Origin: Trichomonas tenax
Lineage: Eukaryota; Parabasalia; Trichomonadida; Trichomonadidae
Direction of reading: 5' to 3'
Assembly (NCBI GenBank): GCA_023091735.1
Contig: JALKBU010000126.1
Location: 1-64,000 of the forward strand
Length of the DNA stretch: 64,000 nucleotides
Shown piece by piece: positions 1-10,300 of the stretch. The notes under the pieces are model-generated. The model had not been told where the DNA came from, ran no database searches, and saw nothing but the letters and a program-made list of their open reading frames with translations. Numbering within the stretch: the first letter of the stretch is position 1; each line of letters begins with the position of its first letter. The position numbers and the translations under genes were made by a program.

Positions 1-767
1 TCCCTGGTTCCTAGTTGGTTCCTAGCTTCGTTTTTCGTTTTTGCCTTAAAATCACTGTTTTTCATGTGTTTTACCTCAAAAATCACGTATTTTTACCCTA
101 TTTCCTCCTTGGTTCCTGGTTCCTAGTAGTTCCTAGTATCATTTTACATAAAAAACATTTTTTGGTTTAGCTTTTTCTGGTCTGCTTTTTCTAAAAATAT
201 ACGTATTATATAAATGGTTTTTTTGACAGCTAGGAACCAGGAACCAGGAACCTTAACGAAAACATCCGAAAAATGCTTATTTGCTCCAGTAAATCCTCAA
301 ATCCACACCTCATTTACTCGAGCAAATCCCTAAAAATCAACAAATTTCATCAATTTTCATTTTTTGGTTTAGCTTTTTCAGAAATGACCAAAAACTCACG
401 AAAACCATTAATTTACACCCATTTCTTCAAGGTTCCTCCCTTAGTTTTTGGTCATTTCTTCATGGTTCCTCCCTTCATTTACTCCCGTTTCTTCGTGGTT
501 CCTCCCTTCATTTACTCCCGTTTCTTCATGGTTCCTCCCTTCATTTACTCCCGTTTCTTCGTGGTTCCTCCCTTCATTTACTCCCGTTTCTTCATGGTTC
601 CACACCTCATTTACTCGAGTAAACTCTCAAAATTTGAAGTTTTTTCTTAATTTTAAAAGCTGAACCAAATTTTACAAATCATTACTTTTCATCAAAAATT
701 CAACATAAACGACCTCATTTCCTCATTTCCACATCGAAATCAACCAAAAACAAAAATAACAAACTGT
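1..767. repeat. GGTTCC-rich composite satellite with 33-bp minisatellite
   Basis: The stretch is built from short repeated words. A 16-base block GGTTCCTGGTTCCTAG at 111-126 recurs inverted at 230-245. A 22-base block beginning CATTTTTTGG at 156-177 recurs directly at 358-379, and a block with CCTCATTTACTCGAG near 308 recurs near 605. Between about 430 and 605 lie some five 33-bp units containing TTCATTTACTCCCG and GGTTCCTCCC; successive units alternate TTCATGG and TTCGTGG, giving a 66-bp higher-order period. Because 33 is a multiple of three, two forward frames stay open through the array (11-residue units starting VPPFIYSRFF), but nothing else supports a protein. Confidence 0.8.
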
Positions 768-1091
768 TTACGAGAAGTATTTTCTCATCATAAATCTAAC
801 TATTCCGTCAATCTTAATTCCTCTCATTATCTCAACAATCCTTTTCGTATTTTCGTATATTTCCCCATTTTCATATTTTATCAAAACCTCTGAACTTCGT
901 ATATAAATATATGGATATTCTTGTTTATTTTTCCTTATCGTATTTTTCTTAATTATTCGTTCACTCTTCAAATCAAACCAAACATCATTTACAATTTTCT
1001 TATTAAATAATTTTGAAATCTTCCTCGCTGTTTGCGGCAAATCCGTTAAATACGATTTCTTGAATCCGCAATACGTTCCTTCTACTTCCAT
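768..1091 (-). CDS. small basic protein of unknown function, doubtful
   Basis: An uninterrupted 107-codon frame from an ATG, rich in Lys, Ile and Arg (for example RKISKLFNKK and RIVEIMRGIKIDG). I do not recognise a family. It lies next to satellite DNA and just downstream of a broken coiled-coil gene on the same strand, so it may be a remnant of a mobile or repeated gene. No trichomonad initiator is seen before the ATG. The mixed residue composition is more protein-like than most chance frames in this AT-rich DNA, which is the only reason to list it. Confidence 0.3.
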   Translation of the reverse strand: MEVEGTYCGFKKSYLTDLPQTARKISKLFNKKIVNDVWFDLKSERIIKKNTIRKNKQEYPYIYIRSSEVLIKYENGEIYENTKRIVEIMRGIKIDGIVRFMMRKYFS

Positions 1092-1201
1092 TTACTTTAT
1101 AATTAAAAAAATAAATATTTTTAAAATTAACATTAATTCTATTAAATGTCAAACGTGCCGAAATCTTAACATGAAAACTTCACGAAATCATTAAAATTTC
1201 T

Positions 1202-1903
1202 TCATTTATGGGCACAAGGCGAGCCAAGGGCTCGCTGGGCTGCCCCATTTGTGTGTGTGTTTGCGAGATATCTTAAATGCCTTAAAGTCAAGAAAGCGTT
1301 TAAGTATACCTTTGTTTTAAGTTTTAATTTAATAGTTCTATCGGCACCAATGTTTGATAAATCAATATAAGTACCTGGAACGTGTGGGTCCTTTCTCCTA
1401 ATTTTATCAATAGTAGCGTAATCGTCGTTTGTTTCTTTAGCCTCTGGTTGAACTGAATTCCTTAATGCAAACTATTCATAATTCGCGAATGTTACCGTTT
1501 GAAATTGATTTGAATTGCTGTATAAACGATATCCAGCAATGCATTCAGGAGCATATTGATAACCGAAATAAAATAATGGTTTAACAACTCTGTTATCATC
1601 TAATTTTGGTACTCTAATTTCAAAATCCTGTTCGAAATAAATATATGAATTATCCAAAGAAATGATTTCGAAACGATTGTATGCAATGTCTGATTTGAGT
1701 TTCTCAAGTTCATCGATCTTGTTTTGAAGATTGTTGTTTTTATCTTGAGATTCTTCGTTTTGATTCTTTAAATCTTTGATTTGTTTCTCTAAGTCTGACT
1801 TTTGGTTGTTGAGATCATTAATTTTATCTTCAAGACTCTTGATGTTGTTCTCGAGTTCTGCAATCTTGTCGTTGGAATCATTGTTCTGATTTTCTGAGTT
1901 TTG
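1202..1903 (-). pseudogene. 5'-truncated coiled-coil gene with an in-frame stop
   Basis: The minus strand reads openly from 1903 to 1202 except for one TAG at 1472-1474; the frame is the same on both sides. The first ~75 codons form a Leu/Asn/Lys coiled coil (KIAELENNIKSLEDKINDL), followed by a globular-looking part (residues like YIYFEQDFEIRVPKLDD and, after the TAG, RRKDPHVPGTYIDLSNIGAD). The frame begins right after a TAA at 1904-1906 without any Met, so the 5' end is missing. The last codons run into a GC-rich hairpin at 1210-1245 and end at TGA 1202-1204. It resembles, from memory only, the highly repeated coiled-coil proteins of T. vaginalis; function unknown. Confidence 0.6.
1210..1260. 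repeat. GC-rich nested hairpin plus GT microsatellite
   Basis: GCGAGCC at 1219-1225 and GGCTCGC at 1229-1235 form a perfect 7-bp stem with a 3-base loop; GGGCA at 1210-1214 and TGCCC at 1241-1245 add an outer stem. A (GT)n tract follows. The GC content contrasts sharply with the AT-rich surroundings. It overlaps the end of the broken coiled-coil gene. Confidence 0.7.
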
Positions 1904-1906
1904 TTA

Positions 1907-3985
1907 TGCATCCCTTTGGAGATCTCAAGTTTGGGTCGATTGGATCCCATGTCGAATGTAATAGATAATGAAATAGGAATGATTCAGTAAGAGCATGCAT
2001 AGGAAAGCTCATATTGTGGAGGGTTGGAGATGATAATAACTAATATATCAAAAAAAAATGTATTATTTGGGAAATACCTACATTCTGCTACATAAATGCC
2101 GATTGCCAACTACGCGATAACAATGTAATAACTACTCCAGGAGCACTATTTCCTGAAATTGTTATGTATTGGCTATCACGAAGTTGAACATTTTTTCTTT
2201 TTGTCACTTTTATTTTTCCCCGCCAAATAATGTTTTGTGTATTTTTATATTTTATTTATAAACGCAATGCTTTTATACAACATATCCATTAATTTTGGTG
2301 CAGTAAAAATGACGTTTAACGATGCTTTTACAAAATTCATTAGATATTTTCTCTTTTTTTACAATAAACTTTTTGTCTGTAGTGTGATTACTACCATAAA
2401 TGATGCTTATATCCTATTTTGTGCTCGATCCATTCTAATCCTACCTACAATTCATACTAGATAACAGAGAAGGTTGACACATACTTAAATATAAAATTAT
2501 TTACGCATCAACAAGTGGTTTTGTTGATCTATTTTGTAATGGTTAAATAGACAATAAATTTTAATTGTATTTTAGTTATTTAGATCAATTTGCGATAAAT
2601 AATAAAACCAATTCTAAAATTTTACATTATTACAGCTGCACATCCACATCCCAGCAAATTCAATAACTTTCATGTGTATAATCGCTCTCAAATCAATTAA
2701 TGAATTATTTGTATTTTTAATTTTAAGCGTATAAGAGGCATTTGAATCAATAATACACATAAAAATATCATATGCTGCATAGTAGCACATACATTTATGC
2801 TGGAAATCGTATATTTTTGGAAGATTTGAAATACAATCAATGATTTGATAGATATATAGACTGTGCCACTTATACCACTGGATAGACAACTATCAATAAG
2901 TACATGAAAGTACTTTCAAATCGAAAAAATATTGATCAGATAAAAAGTTATGAAGGTCGCGGGACTACACTGCAGAAGGAAAAATTTTCCCATTTTATAT
3001 ATGAAATTATAGAATTATATAGAGGAACTTGAAAGAAAATTATTAAATAAGGTACTTCTCTGTAATAGCATTTGTTTGCTTCGACAATTCAAAAAAAATC
3101 ATTTAAAATTAATTTTAGTATTGACATCAATATATAAACCCATTTTCAGAAGAAATAATTGATTACAATTTTTTGGTAACTAAAAAATTATCGTTATCTA
3201 TAACGATAATTTCGGTTAACAACAATTTATCGTTTTCTTTTCAATTTTAGCAATTATCAATGTTCTATTAATAATGTATATCATAAATAAATTACGATAC
3301 AAAAAAATCATCGTTTTGGTCTCAATTCATTAATGAATATGATATGCTTTGCATTGATAGTAGAATAATCTCTGTTGTGTTTATTGAAAAAGTAATCGTC
3401 TAGTTCTCAATTAAATAGCATGACAATAATAAGTAAATACGTAATAATGTCGTTTAATTTAAAATGCAAAAAAAAATATCGTTTATTGAAATTTTTTGAA
3501 TATTTGGAAGCAAAAACATGAAAATATAGTAAAACACCTGATGGAGAACATATTTGGAACAATAGATAAACAATTTACAAAATTATATAATATTTGCTGT
3601 AGATTATAGATATAGTTTTCGAATATATCAAAATTAGCGTCAAAACGTTTGACTGATCAATAATAAAACTAAAATTTTAAAATTATGATTTATAATCTAT
3701 GATAAATACTACAATTATAACTATCTCCTCACAAAAATTTAAATATTTAATTCAAAAAAATAATCTTGAGTAATATACTAATAATCAAAATTCAGTCTAA
3801 ATATAAAATAATTATCTTACGATATTCTCAAAAATCTGTCAAACACAAAAAAAATCTTCTGAATCATGATAAGCAATTAACACAAGTTGCAATGCTCAAC
3901 GAATTTATTTGAAAAAATACATAATTGAGACAACATTTTAATTTTTCAAAGCTCCGTCAAAAATATTAAATTTTATTTTTGAAAG
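1907..3985. other. AT-rich intergenic stretch with a possible gene relic
   Basis: About 2.1 kb without a supportable gene. Minus strand 2092-2189 reads for about 30 codons as plausible protein (VQLRDSQYITISGN, then SAPGVVITLLSRSW) before TAG, suggesting a decayed gene. A 91-codon frame at 2614-2889 (minus) and a 75-codon frame at 2237-2464 (plus) have no recognisable motif or promoter and are treated as chance frames. The last ~1 kb is simple AT-rich spacer. Confidence 0.5.
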
Positions 3986-4951
3986 ATGCAGGAAGAAGAA
4001 CTTGATTTCCTAGATAGTGTCAGAATCAGGCCTATCGAGAAGATCGCTCATGGCTCGTTTGGAGAAGTCTGGAAGGTTTATAGCTTCCAGTATAAGTCGA
4101 ACTTCGCGTTGAAAAAGATTCCTGAAAATAAGTACTTAGAAAGCGAAATAGAATGCATGAAGTCTGTCAACGCGTGCTACATCGTCAACCTTTATAAATA
4201 CTACATTTTCAATGGCTTTATTTACATGCTCATGGAACTTTGCGTTAATGATTTGGAACGCTACATCAGTTCTAAGGGAATTCTTTCTTCCACTGAGACG
4301 AGAAAGATCATTTATGGCTGTGTCGGCGCTGTCAAGGCCTGTCATGATAGATCCATTGCTCACTGCGATATTAAGCCATCTAACTTTTTGTTCGATAAAT
4401 ATGATAGAATCAAGCTCGGTGACTTCGGTTTGTCCCATCGCCACTCAGCAGATGAGCTCTCGGACAACTTTAGAGGTACAAAAGTATTCATGGCCCCAGA
4501 AATCTTCAGGAAAATCGAGTTTGATCCATTCAAAGCTGATATTTGGGCACTTGGTGTTTCCATTTATTACGTCGCTACTGGCATGTATCCTTTCATGGGC
4601 AGTGACTCGAGAATGTTATACGAAAGAATATCAAGTGGTGTTTACAACCCAGAGCCATTACGTGACCACAACTTAATGAAGCTTGTTAAAAGGTGCTTAG
4701 AAATTGTTCCAGCGAATCGTGCTTCAATTGATGAGATTTTGATGTCTCCTTACTTCATGAGCCAGTTGCCAACAGGAAAGTCAACAATTATCAAACAGAA
4801 TATATCTCAAATAAGAGGAATTTTCCTTCAAGATAGAATTTGCAAGCTGAGAGTGAGAAGGAGCTCTTACAACCAATCAGCAAATGGGTCTGGATGCAAC
4901 AGCACATCAAAAGCACCTGATGTTAATACAAGCTTCACAGCACGCGAATAA
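3986..4951 (+). CDS. Ser/Thr protein kinase
   Basis: A 321-residue eukaryotic protein kinase that should phosphorylate Ser/Thr in the cytoplasm or nucleus. The catalytic domain spans about residues 17-257: glycine loop AHGSFGEV (21-28), beta-3 lysine in ALKK (K43), a likely helix-C Glu (E54), catalytic loop HCDIKPSN (126-133, with Cys in place of the usual Arg of HRD), DFG (146-148) and APE (170-172), then the conserved ADIWALG (184-190). All key residues are present, so it is predicted active. HCD instead of HRD suggests that activity does not depend on activation-loop phosphorylation. The ~65-residue tail is Ser-rich and unassigned. Substrate and subfamily are unknown. The stop codon overlaps TAAA, a trichomonad poly(A) signal. 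Confidence 0.92.
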   Translation: MQEEELDFLDSVRIRPIEKIAHGSFGEVWKVYSFQYKSNFALKKIPENKYLESEIECMKSVNACYIVNLYKYYIFNGFIYMLMELCVNDLERYISSKGILSSTETRKIIYGCVGAVKACHDRSIAHCDIKPSNFLFDKYDRIKLGDFGLSHRHSADELSDNFRGTKVFMAPEIFRKIEFDPFKADIWALGVSIYYVATGMYPFMGSDSRMLYERISSGVYNPEPLRDHNLMKLVKRCLEIVPANRASIDEILMSPYFMSQLPTGKSTIIKQNISQIRGIFLQDRICKLRVRRSSYNQSANGSGCNSTSKAPDVNTSFTARE

Positions 4952-5553
4952 AAATTTGTTTGTTTGTTTTTAGTACAAATGTGATCTTTTTAGGATCCAC
5001 AGATATCGTACACCGCTGATTTTCGTGTTTCTTTTGAAATGGCAAAATATCCAAACTGAAATTACTAATTTTTTGCTAATTTTCACTGAAATTCATGATC
5101 TATAACTCAATCCTATTATATGTTTAACATGTTTCAAATAAATAATTTTATTGTATGTCATAAATTCTTATTTACATGTCAGATTTTTTGAAAATCCGAG
5201 TTATTATAAGCTTCTAATTTCTAATGATATTCTTTGATTTGTTAAACTCTTTTTATTAAAAAAACAACTACTCTTTTTAATAATACTGTACTCTATATTA
5301 TTCTTCTATTTTATTTAATTACAATTACCAATAGCGAGCTAAACAAAGAAAAACCTCATTCGAGAATAAAAAATATCATTTTTAATTTTATTATTAGATG
5401 AAGTTTAATGCAACCTAGAGATGTCGAAAAATTATATAAAAAGCTTTCTTAAGCTCAAATTGGTGGAGATATTTTAGGTAGAAGAATATTTGTCAAGTAA
5501 AATGTTTTACGTGATAATATTAGTTTTACTTGACAGATTTGAGTGAGCACTTT
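4952..5553. other. AT-rich intergenic spacer
   Basis: Only AT-rich spacer is visible between the kinase stop and the initiator of the acetyltransferase gene. No RNA gene or repeat recognised. Confidence 0.6.
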
Positions 5554-5558
5554 TCATT
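5554..5558 (+). promoter_or_regulatory. Initiator (TCATT) of the NAA10-like gene
   Basis: TCATT fits the trichomonad initiator TCA(+1)-pyrimidine-(T/A). Transcription from A5556 would give an 11-base leader before ATG 5567 and excludes the upstream GTG at 5543 as a start. Confidence 0.7.
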
Positions 5559-5566
5559 TTTCCAAA

Positions 5567-6079
5567 ATGCCGATCAGAATGAGGCCAATGAAGGCCATCG
5601 ACCTTATCCACCTGCAGCAGGCCAACATCAACTGCCTCGCAGAGAACTACCAGCTCTGGTTCTGGATTTACCACCAACTTTGCTGCCCACAAGTTTCTCA
5701 TGTCGCAACAAACTCTAAGGGAAAAATCATCGGTTACGTCCTCGGCAAGCTCGACGAGGAGATGAATAAAAACTACCAAAAGACAAAAGAATTGTATGGT
5801 GGTCTTACATCTGTTGCTGTTTTCAACTCATACAGAAAGCTCGGTATTGCCACAAAGCTTATCACTTACACACACAGATCTTTCCGCGAGAATTTCCATA
5901 CTACGCATATTAATCTCAATGTTCGTGAAACTAATCGCGCAGGCCATAAACTGTATGAAGACACTCTAGGATATAAGTTTAGATTCGCAGAACAGAGATA
6001 TTATGCTGATGGAGAAACTGGCCAAACACTAACTTATACATTCCCGGGTGAAGCAGATCCTAAGCCTATATACAAGTAG
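5567..6079 (+). CDS. N-alpha-acetyltransferase catalytic subunit, NAA10/ARD1-like
   Basis: A 170-residue GNAT-fold enzyme expected to transfer acetyl from acetyl-CoA to nascent protein N termini at the ribosome as the catalytic subunit of a NatA-like complex. The N terminus (MPIRMRPMKAIDL, then CLAENYQLWFWIYHQL) matches the NAA10 signature of a LPENY-type loop. The acetyl-CoA loop is YRKLGIA (89-95), and the C-terminal HKLYEDTLGYKF and RYYADGE (145-150) are family hallmarks. The start at 5567 is chosen because an initiator lies 11 bases upstream and the protein then aligns with the family's first residue. Slightly longer than the core domain, with no long C-terminal extension. Alternative: NAA11 or NAA20, but RYYADGE favours NAA10. 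Confidence 0.9.
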   Translation: MPIRMRPMKAIDLIHLQQANINCLAENYQLWFWIYHQLCCPQVSHVATNSKGKIIGYVLGKLDEEMNKNYQKTKELYGGLTSVAVFNSYRKLGIATKLITYTHRSFRENFHTTHINLNVRETNRAGHKLYEDTLGYKFRFAEQRYYADGETGQTLTYTFPGEADPKPIYK

Positions 6080-6562
6080 TGTCTAACGATAGAAATGTAT
6101 AAAACTAAACAACTGGCAAATCACAAATCAAAAATATCAATACATTTTTTCAAGATCTTTTAATTACAAAAATATTAATATGATGATATATCTATTTTGA
6201 CATCAAACCATTGTTATAATTATTTCATATATATTTTTTCATCTTGATCTTTTAATCACCATGATATACTCAGATAATAATAAGCATTTTGATTTTTAGT
6301 CAATGTAATTACTCTTTCATAATAATATTGAAATGCTTCAAAAAATCAAAATATATTTTATAAAAAACCCATTGTAACATTATCAGAATCATTGATTTTG
6401 AAAATAAATATGAATATAGAATATGAGAAGCGACGGTTCGAAAATGAGATTATATTTTGAAAATTAATATAAACAATTTACAATAGACTAATACTATACA
6501 AATATAATATAAAAAACAAATTGAATGATAATGGAAATCCTCTGAGAAACATAAAAAAGACA
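6080..6562. other. AT-rich spacer between convergent genes
   Basis: Spacer between the 3' ends of the acetyltransferase and the disordered protein. Nothing beyond AT-rich sequence is seen. Confidence 0.6.
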
Positions 6563-8041
6563 TTACTCAGCAGGTTTCCTTCTTCTAGTTCTCTTTTGCT
6601 TAGGAACTTGGTCTTCCTGAGGTATATCAAACTGCGGCGGTGTTGTTTGCTCAAACCTCTTTAGTGTTCTAAAAGGAGCAGCACTTGCAGCACTCAATGG
6701 CGGTCCGAATCTTGAAACTGGAGCAGCATCAAATACTTTTAGTTTTGGAGGTCTGTATTTCTTTTTATTGATATCTTCTCTTCTCAATTCTGGTTCAAAC
6801 TCAGTCTCATCTGTCATCTTAATTGGTTCTTCACTGTTATTTGACCCAGTTATTGGTGTTAACATCGTTGATGAATCAGATTGCTCTAAAACCGCTTTCT
6901 GAGGAATAATTATTTCGCCATCGATGCTGATGTTGTTGAATCTCTCCATAGAAGGCGGAAACCACATGTTTTGGTTACTTGAGCGCATCTTTTTCGGAGC
7001 TGACGCAGATCTGTGTTTTGCAGACGAATCAAGCTTAACATGGCGTTCCTTTTGATGCTTCTCTGGCTTTGTATTATCAACACCACTTTTATTTGATAAA
7101 TTATCAGTTTGATTATTTTTATCTGTCGCATAAGTGAGAGACTGACCATCTAATGGTGAAGCACCGAGTCTGCGGCCTCTGTAGTCATCAGGAATGTTAT
7201 CTCTTATGAATTTATTTCGTTCCTCTAGTTGTGATGTTGGTGTTAACGGTTTGACAACCATTGGCTTAAATTGATGATCGTATTCAGTTCCAATAAGCGG
7301 TTTTGGTTGTGCTTGAGATGCAAATTTAGGTTTTTCTGCAAGAATTTCCCTAAAACTTTTATAATGTGGTGAATGATTTGATTGTTGAGGCTGTAACTGC
7401 TCAAGTTGCTGTTCTGGCAGTTTTCCTGGTGTTGACCGCTTTCTTGTTCTCGCTCTTAGCTGTTGTTGAATTTGATTTTGTTTTGGTTCTTCTTTTGGCG
7501 CCACAAATACGTTTTTAATCTCAAATTTATCCAATTCCGGTGTTGCATGCTTTTGTCCGACGCTTCTCGCAGATTTTGATCGATGACGTGATGAAGAAGA
7601 GTATTTAAATTGCTCTATGGTATCTAAAGGCAGTTGCGGTGGTCTTTGGTGTGCAGATTTAATTGATTCAGCGGGCAAAACAGGTATAAAAGGTAATTGA
7701 AATTCATTATTTCCGCTTGATCTTCTCGAAGAATGTTCTTTTGAGCGCGATGATGATGAATGAGAGCGATGGTGTGATGATGTTGATATTGGCGTCGGTC
7801 TTTGACTTGAATATTTAGGATTGTTGTTATTTTCTCGACTTGAATAGTGGTGGCGGTGTCTTCTGTGTTGAAAATCAGGATCCTGTGTCTCTGGTGCATG
7901 TCTACGGCTCCTGTGTCGCTCAACTTGGTATTCATAAGGTTTTTCTTCATTCGCTTTGCTTTCTTGTCCGTGACTGCTCTTCCTGTCCACCAATGCGTTC
8001 ACTGACGCTGAGCGATGATGTAGTTTCCGCCTTTCGCTCAT
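6563..8041 (-). CDS. low-complexity basic protein of unknown function
   Basis: A 492-residue protein that looks largely disordered. The first ~170 residues are rich in Ser, His and Arg (runs such as SSHHRSHSSSSRSKEHSSRR), the middle is Gln/Pro-rich (QQQLRARTRKR, PEQQLEQLQPQQ), and the C terminus ends in a basic cluster KQKRTRRRK that could serve as a nuclear signal. No catalytic domain is recognised. RS/H-rich stretches are common in RNA-associated or cytoskeletal proteins, but this is only a hint. The long clean reading frame of mixed composition in AT-rich DNA supports a real gene. No strict initiator is found before the ATG. Confidence 0.7.
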   Translation of the reverse strand: MSERRKLHHRSASVNALVDRKSSHGQESKANEEKPYEYQVERHRSRRHAPETQDPDFQHRRHRHHYSSRENNNNPKYSSQRPTPISTSSHHRSHSSSSRSKEHSSRRSSGNNEFQLPFIPVLPAESIKSAHQRPPQLPLDTIEQFKYSSSSRHRSKSARSVGQKHATPELDKFEIKNVFVAPKEEPKQNQIQQQLRARTRKRSTPGKLPEQQLEQLQPQQSNHSPHYKSFREILAEKPKFASQAQPKPLIGTEYDHQFKPMVVKPLTPTSQLEERNKFIRDNIPDDYRGRRLGASPLDGQSLTYATDKNNQTDNLSNKSGVDNTKPEKHQKERHVKLDSSAKHRSASAPKKMRSSNQNMWFPPSMERFNNISIDGEIIIPQKAVLEQSDSSTMLTPITGSNNSEEPIKMTDETEFEPELRREDINKKKYRPPKLKVFDAAPVSRFGPPLSAASAAPFRTLKRFEQTTPPQFDIPQEDQVPKQKRTRRRKPAE

Positions 8042-8626
8042 TCAAATAATTTATTTTTGAAAATTTATGTCACTTTTTGAATTATTTTTTGATGTAAAGT
8101 TGTTTAAATCTGTTGTTTGGGAGTTAAAGGAATATTTCTGGTCCTTAGTTATATGTTTAGGCAGCTTCTGCATGGTTTTTATTCAATTTGATATCCTTAA
8201 TTTTTGTTATGTCGATTTCCATGGAAAATACGTCCACAGCATTACTATATTCTTTGTTCTGATATCACGTACGTTTCAATTTTTCTGATTTCTTATCTTT
8301 CAATTTGTCATTCGAAATATCCCATAAAAACTTAAGATTTAAAATTTATTGCATTGTAAATGTTATATCAAGTCAATCTCTGAATATAACCATCAACTCT
8401 ATGAACAATAAACACATTCATATCATACAAATTATCAATTCGAAATTTGAAATATGAATTGATCACAAATTATATATAACAACTTGTTTATAATCAACTA
8501 TAATAATCAAATATAGTATTAATAAAGCAATATAACTTTAATATAATTTTGATATAATATTTTATAAAAATTTGAAAGTTATTAGTAAAATGAACAAGTA
8601 CTCTAGCCTTGCCCATTGAAATAAAT
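8042..8626. other. AT-rich intergenic spacer
   Basis: Spacer between the start of the low-complexity gene and the stop of RPS4. Small frames at 8067-8288 and 8494-8709 have no support. Confidence 0.55.
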
Positions 8627-9394
8627 TTACTCAAGATCGATACCCTCGAGAATAGATGGGCGAACACCCTCACGAGCTGGAAGGGAGATGAGTGGATGCT
8701 CGTTCTCACCGATAACGAAAACGTTCATGATACGTGTGGCGAACTCAGCACCAGATGTATCCTTAAGGTGGACGATATCGAAGGAAGCCATCTGCTTCTC
8801 GATCTTCTGGATGATACCAACACGGCCGACGTTACCACCAGCTGTGACCATGGCAACATTACCAACCTTGAACTTGATGACGGACTCGACTTCGCCTGTC
8901 TTGATGTTGAACTTGAGAGCATCGTGGACGCGGACGGATGGGGCAACATAAGAGATTGTGCGGCCATCGTGTGTAACGACGTGTGGGATACCCTTTGCGC
9001 CGATCTTGAACTGATTGACGCGGAGAAGCTTGAAGGAGGCCTCCTTAGGTTCGATGTGGTGGACGCAGAAGCGGCCCTTGCAGTCGTAGATGATACGGAA
9101 GAGCTCGTTGGACTTGCCGAGCTCGATGACGTCCATCAAACCTGTTGGATAACGATAGTTTGTGCGGATCTTGCCATCGACCTTAACGAGGCGGCGCTTG
9201 ACGATACCGACGGCCTCCTTGGCGTTGAGGGCGTACTTCAGGCGGTCGCGAAGGAAGATGTTGATTGGAAGGCACTCGCGAAGCTTGTGTGGACCTGTGG
9301 ATGGGTGGGAGGCGAATATGCCGGCGGACTTAGCGAGGAGCCAGTGGTGTGGGGCTGTGAGGCGCTTTAAATGGAAGCGTTGGCAACGAGGCAT
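8627..9394 (-). CDS. RPS4: 40S ribosomal protein S4 (eS4)
   Basis: A 255-residue cytosolic small-subunit protein. It begins MPRCQRFHLKRLTAPHHW and contains family blocks STGPHKLRECLP, KVDGKIRTNYRYPTGLMDV, YDCKGRFCVHHI, GAKGIPHVVTHDGRTI, and near the end FATRIMNVFVIG and ISLPAREGVRPSI. N-terminal S4e region, S4 RNA-binding part, central domain and KOW segment are all present. The frame is open 10 codons upstream, but MPRC at 9394 matches the family start and lies 7 bases after a CCTTT motif. Codon use is GC-rich compared with neighbours, as expected for a highly expressed gene. Stop overlaps TAAA. Confidence 0.97.
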   Translation of the reverse strand: MPRCQRFHLKRLTAPHHWLLAKSAGIFASHPSTGPHKLRECLPINIFLRDRLKYALNAKEAVGIVKRRLVKVDGKIRTNYRYPTGLMDVIELGKSNELFRIIYDCKGRFCVHHIEPKEASFKLLRVNQFKIGAKGIPHVVTHDGRTISYVAPSVRVHDALKFNIKTGEVESVIKFKVGNVAMVTAGGNVGRVGIIQKIEKQMASFDIVHLKDTSGAEFATRIMNVFVIGENEHPLISLPAREGVRPSILEGIDLE

Positions 9395-9401
9395 TAAAAG
9401 A

Positions 9402-9406
9402 AAAGG
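9402..9406 (-). promoter_or_regulatory. CCTTT (M5-like) start-site motif of RPS4
   Basis: On the gene strand CCTTT lies 7 bases before the ATG. In T. vaginalis the M5 motif CCTTT overlaps the transcription start and can replace the initiator; no TCA-type initiator is seen here. Confidence 0.5.
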
Positions 9407-10300
9407 ACAAACCAATACGATCATTTTCGTCTCAAATTTAAAAATGACATGTAATAATATTGTAAAGTTAAAATTTTGATTTGCTCAACTTTCTTTATTA
9501 TGATGAATAATCACATATAATTTTGGTCCACTGCGAAATTCTATTCCTCTTCTTTATATTTACAGAATATGAGTATTATTAATTTTGTTATATCGAATTT
9601 GAAAAATATATGTTTTGAGGTATGGTATAAATCTGTGTTAATTATTTTATGCAGATATATTATATCCATTCCATTATGATAAAAACACGTTTTAATCAAA
9701 AAAATTAACCGAGAATTGATGATTTTTTTAAAAAAATAGAAAAATCTTAAAAATGAAAAACTAATTCGAGAATAATTTCATCGCTTATTTATGATAATCT
9801 TAAAGATATTTAGTTAAATCATTTGCTTTTGGATTGATAATGTGTGCCTTCGAATATATCTCAATTCAGATTTTGTCGTAAGATATTATTGCTATAAAAT
9901 GATTATTATTGTAAACTCTTAATAATATGTATGCAGCAGCTTGATGCAAATGTAATGCATCCATCTAATTTGGCCTGTTTACATATTTTTATTCATAAAT
10001 CTTTAGTTTATTGATTTTTCAATCTGACACTTTACATCAATCGTCGACAATTTTGAATGAAAATGACATGTAAACCGTTTAATTTTGGCAAAAATAGACA
10101 TCATGAATTCTCATAAGAGTAGCACCCACATTTTGTGTATATTGCACTATAGGAATTTCAGCCTTAAACATCGATAATCTATGATGAAGTTAGTATGAAT
10201 ATTGAAGATTAGAGTGAAAAATCTAGATAGATAAATAGAGTGAGTCCAGTAGAATCGATGCATGGATGCTTTGAGAAACAATTTATGCCTGGCTCCAAAA
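9407..10300. other. AT-rich spacer between divergent ribosomal-protein genes
   Basis: Spacer of ~0.9 kb between the RPS4 and RPS23 promoters. One TGACATGTAA word occurs at 10064-10073, with related TGACAC and TTTACATC nearby. No gene seen. Confidence 0.55.

Noticed and set aside
273..663. Two overlapping plus-strand frames in the minisatellite
   Set aside because: A 33-bp unit without stops keeps frames open automatically; no promoter or non-repetitive domain supports a protein.
8609..9370. 253-codon plus-strand frame opposite RPS4
   Set aside because: It is the antisense shadow of a GC-rich conserved gene; its Asp/Leu-rich composition is the usual mirror of such codons.
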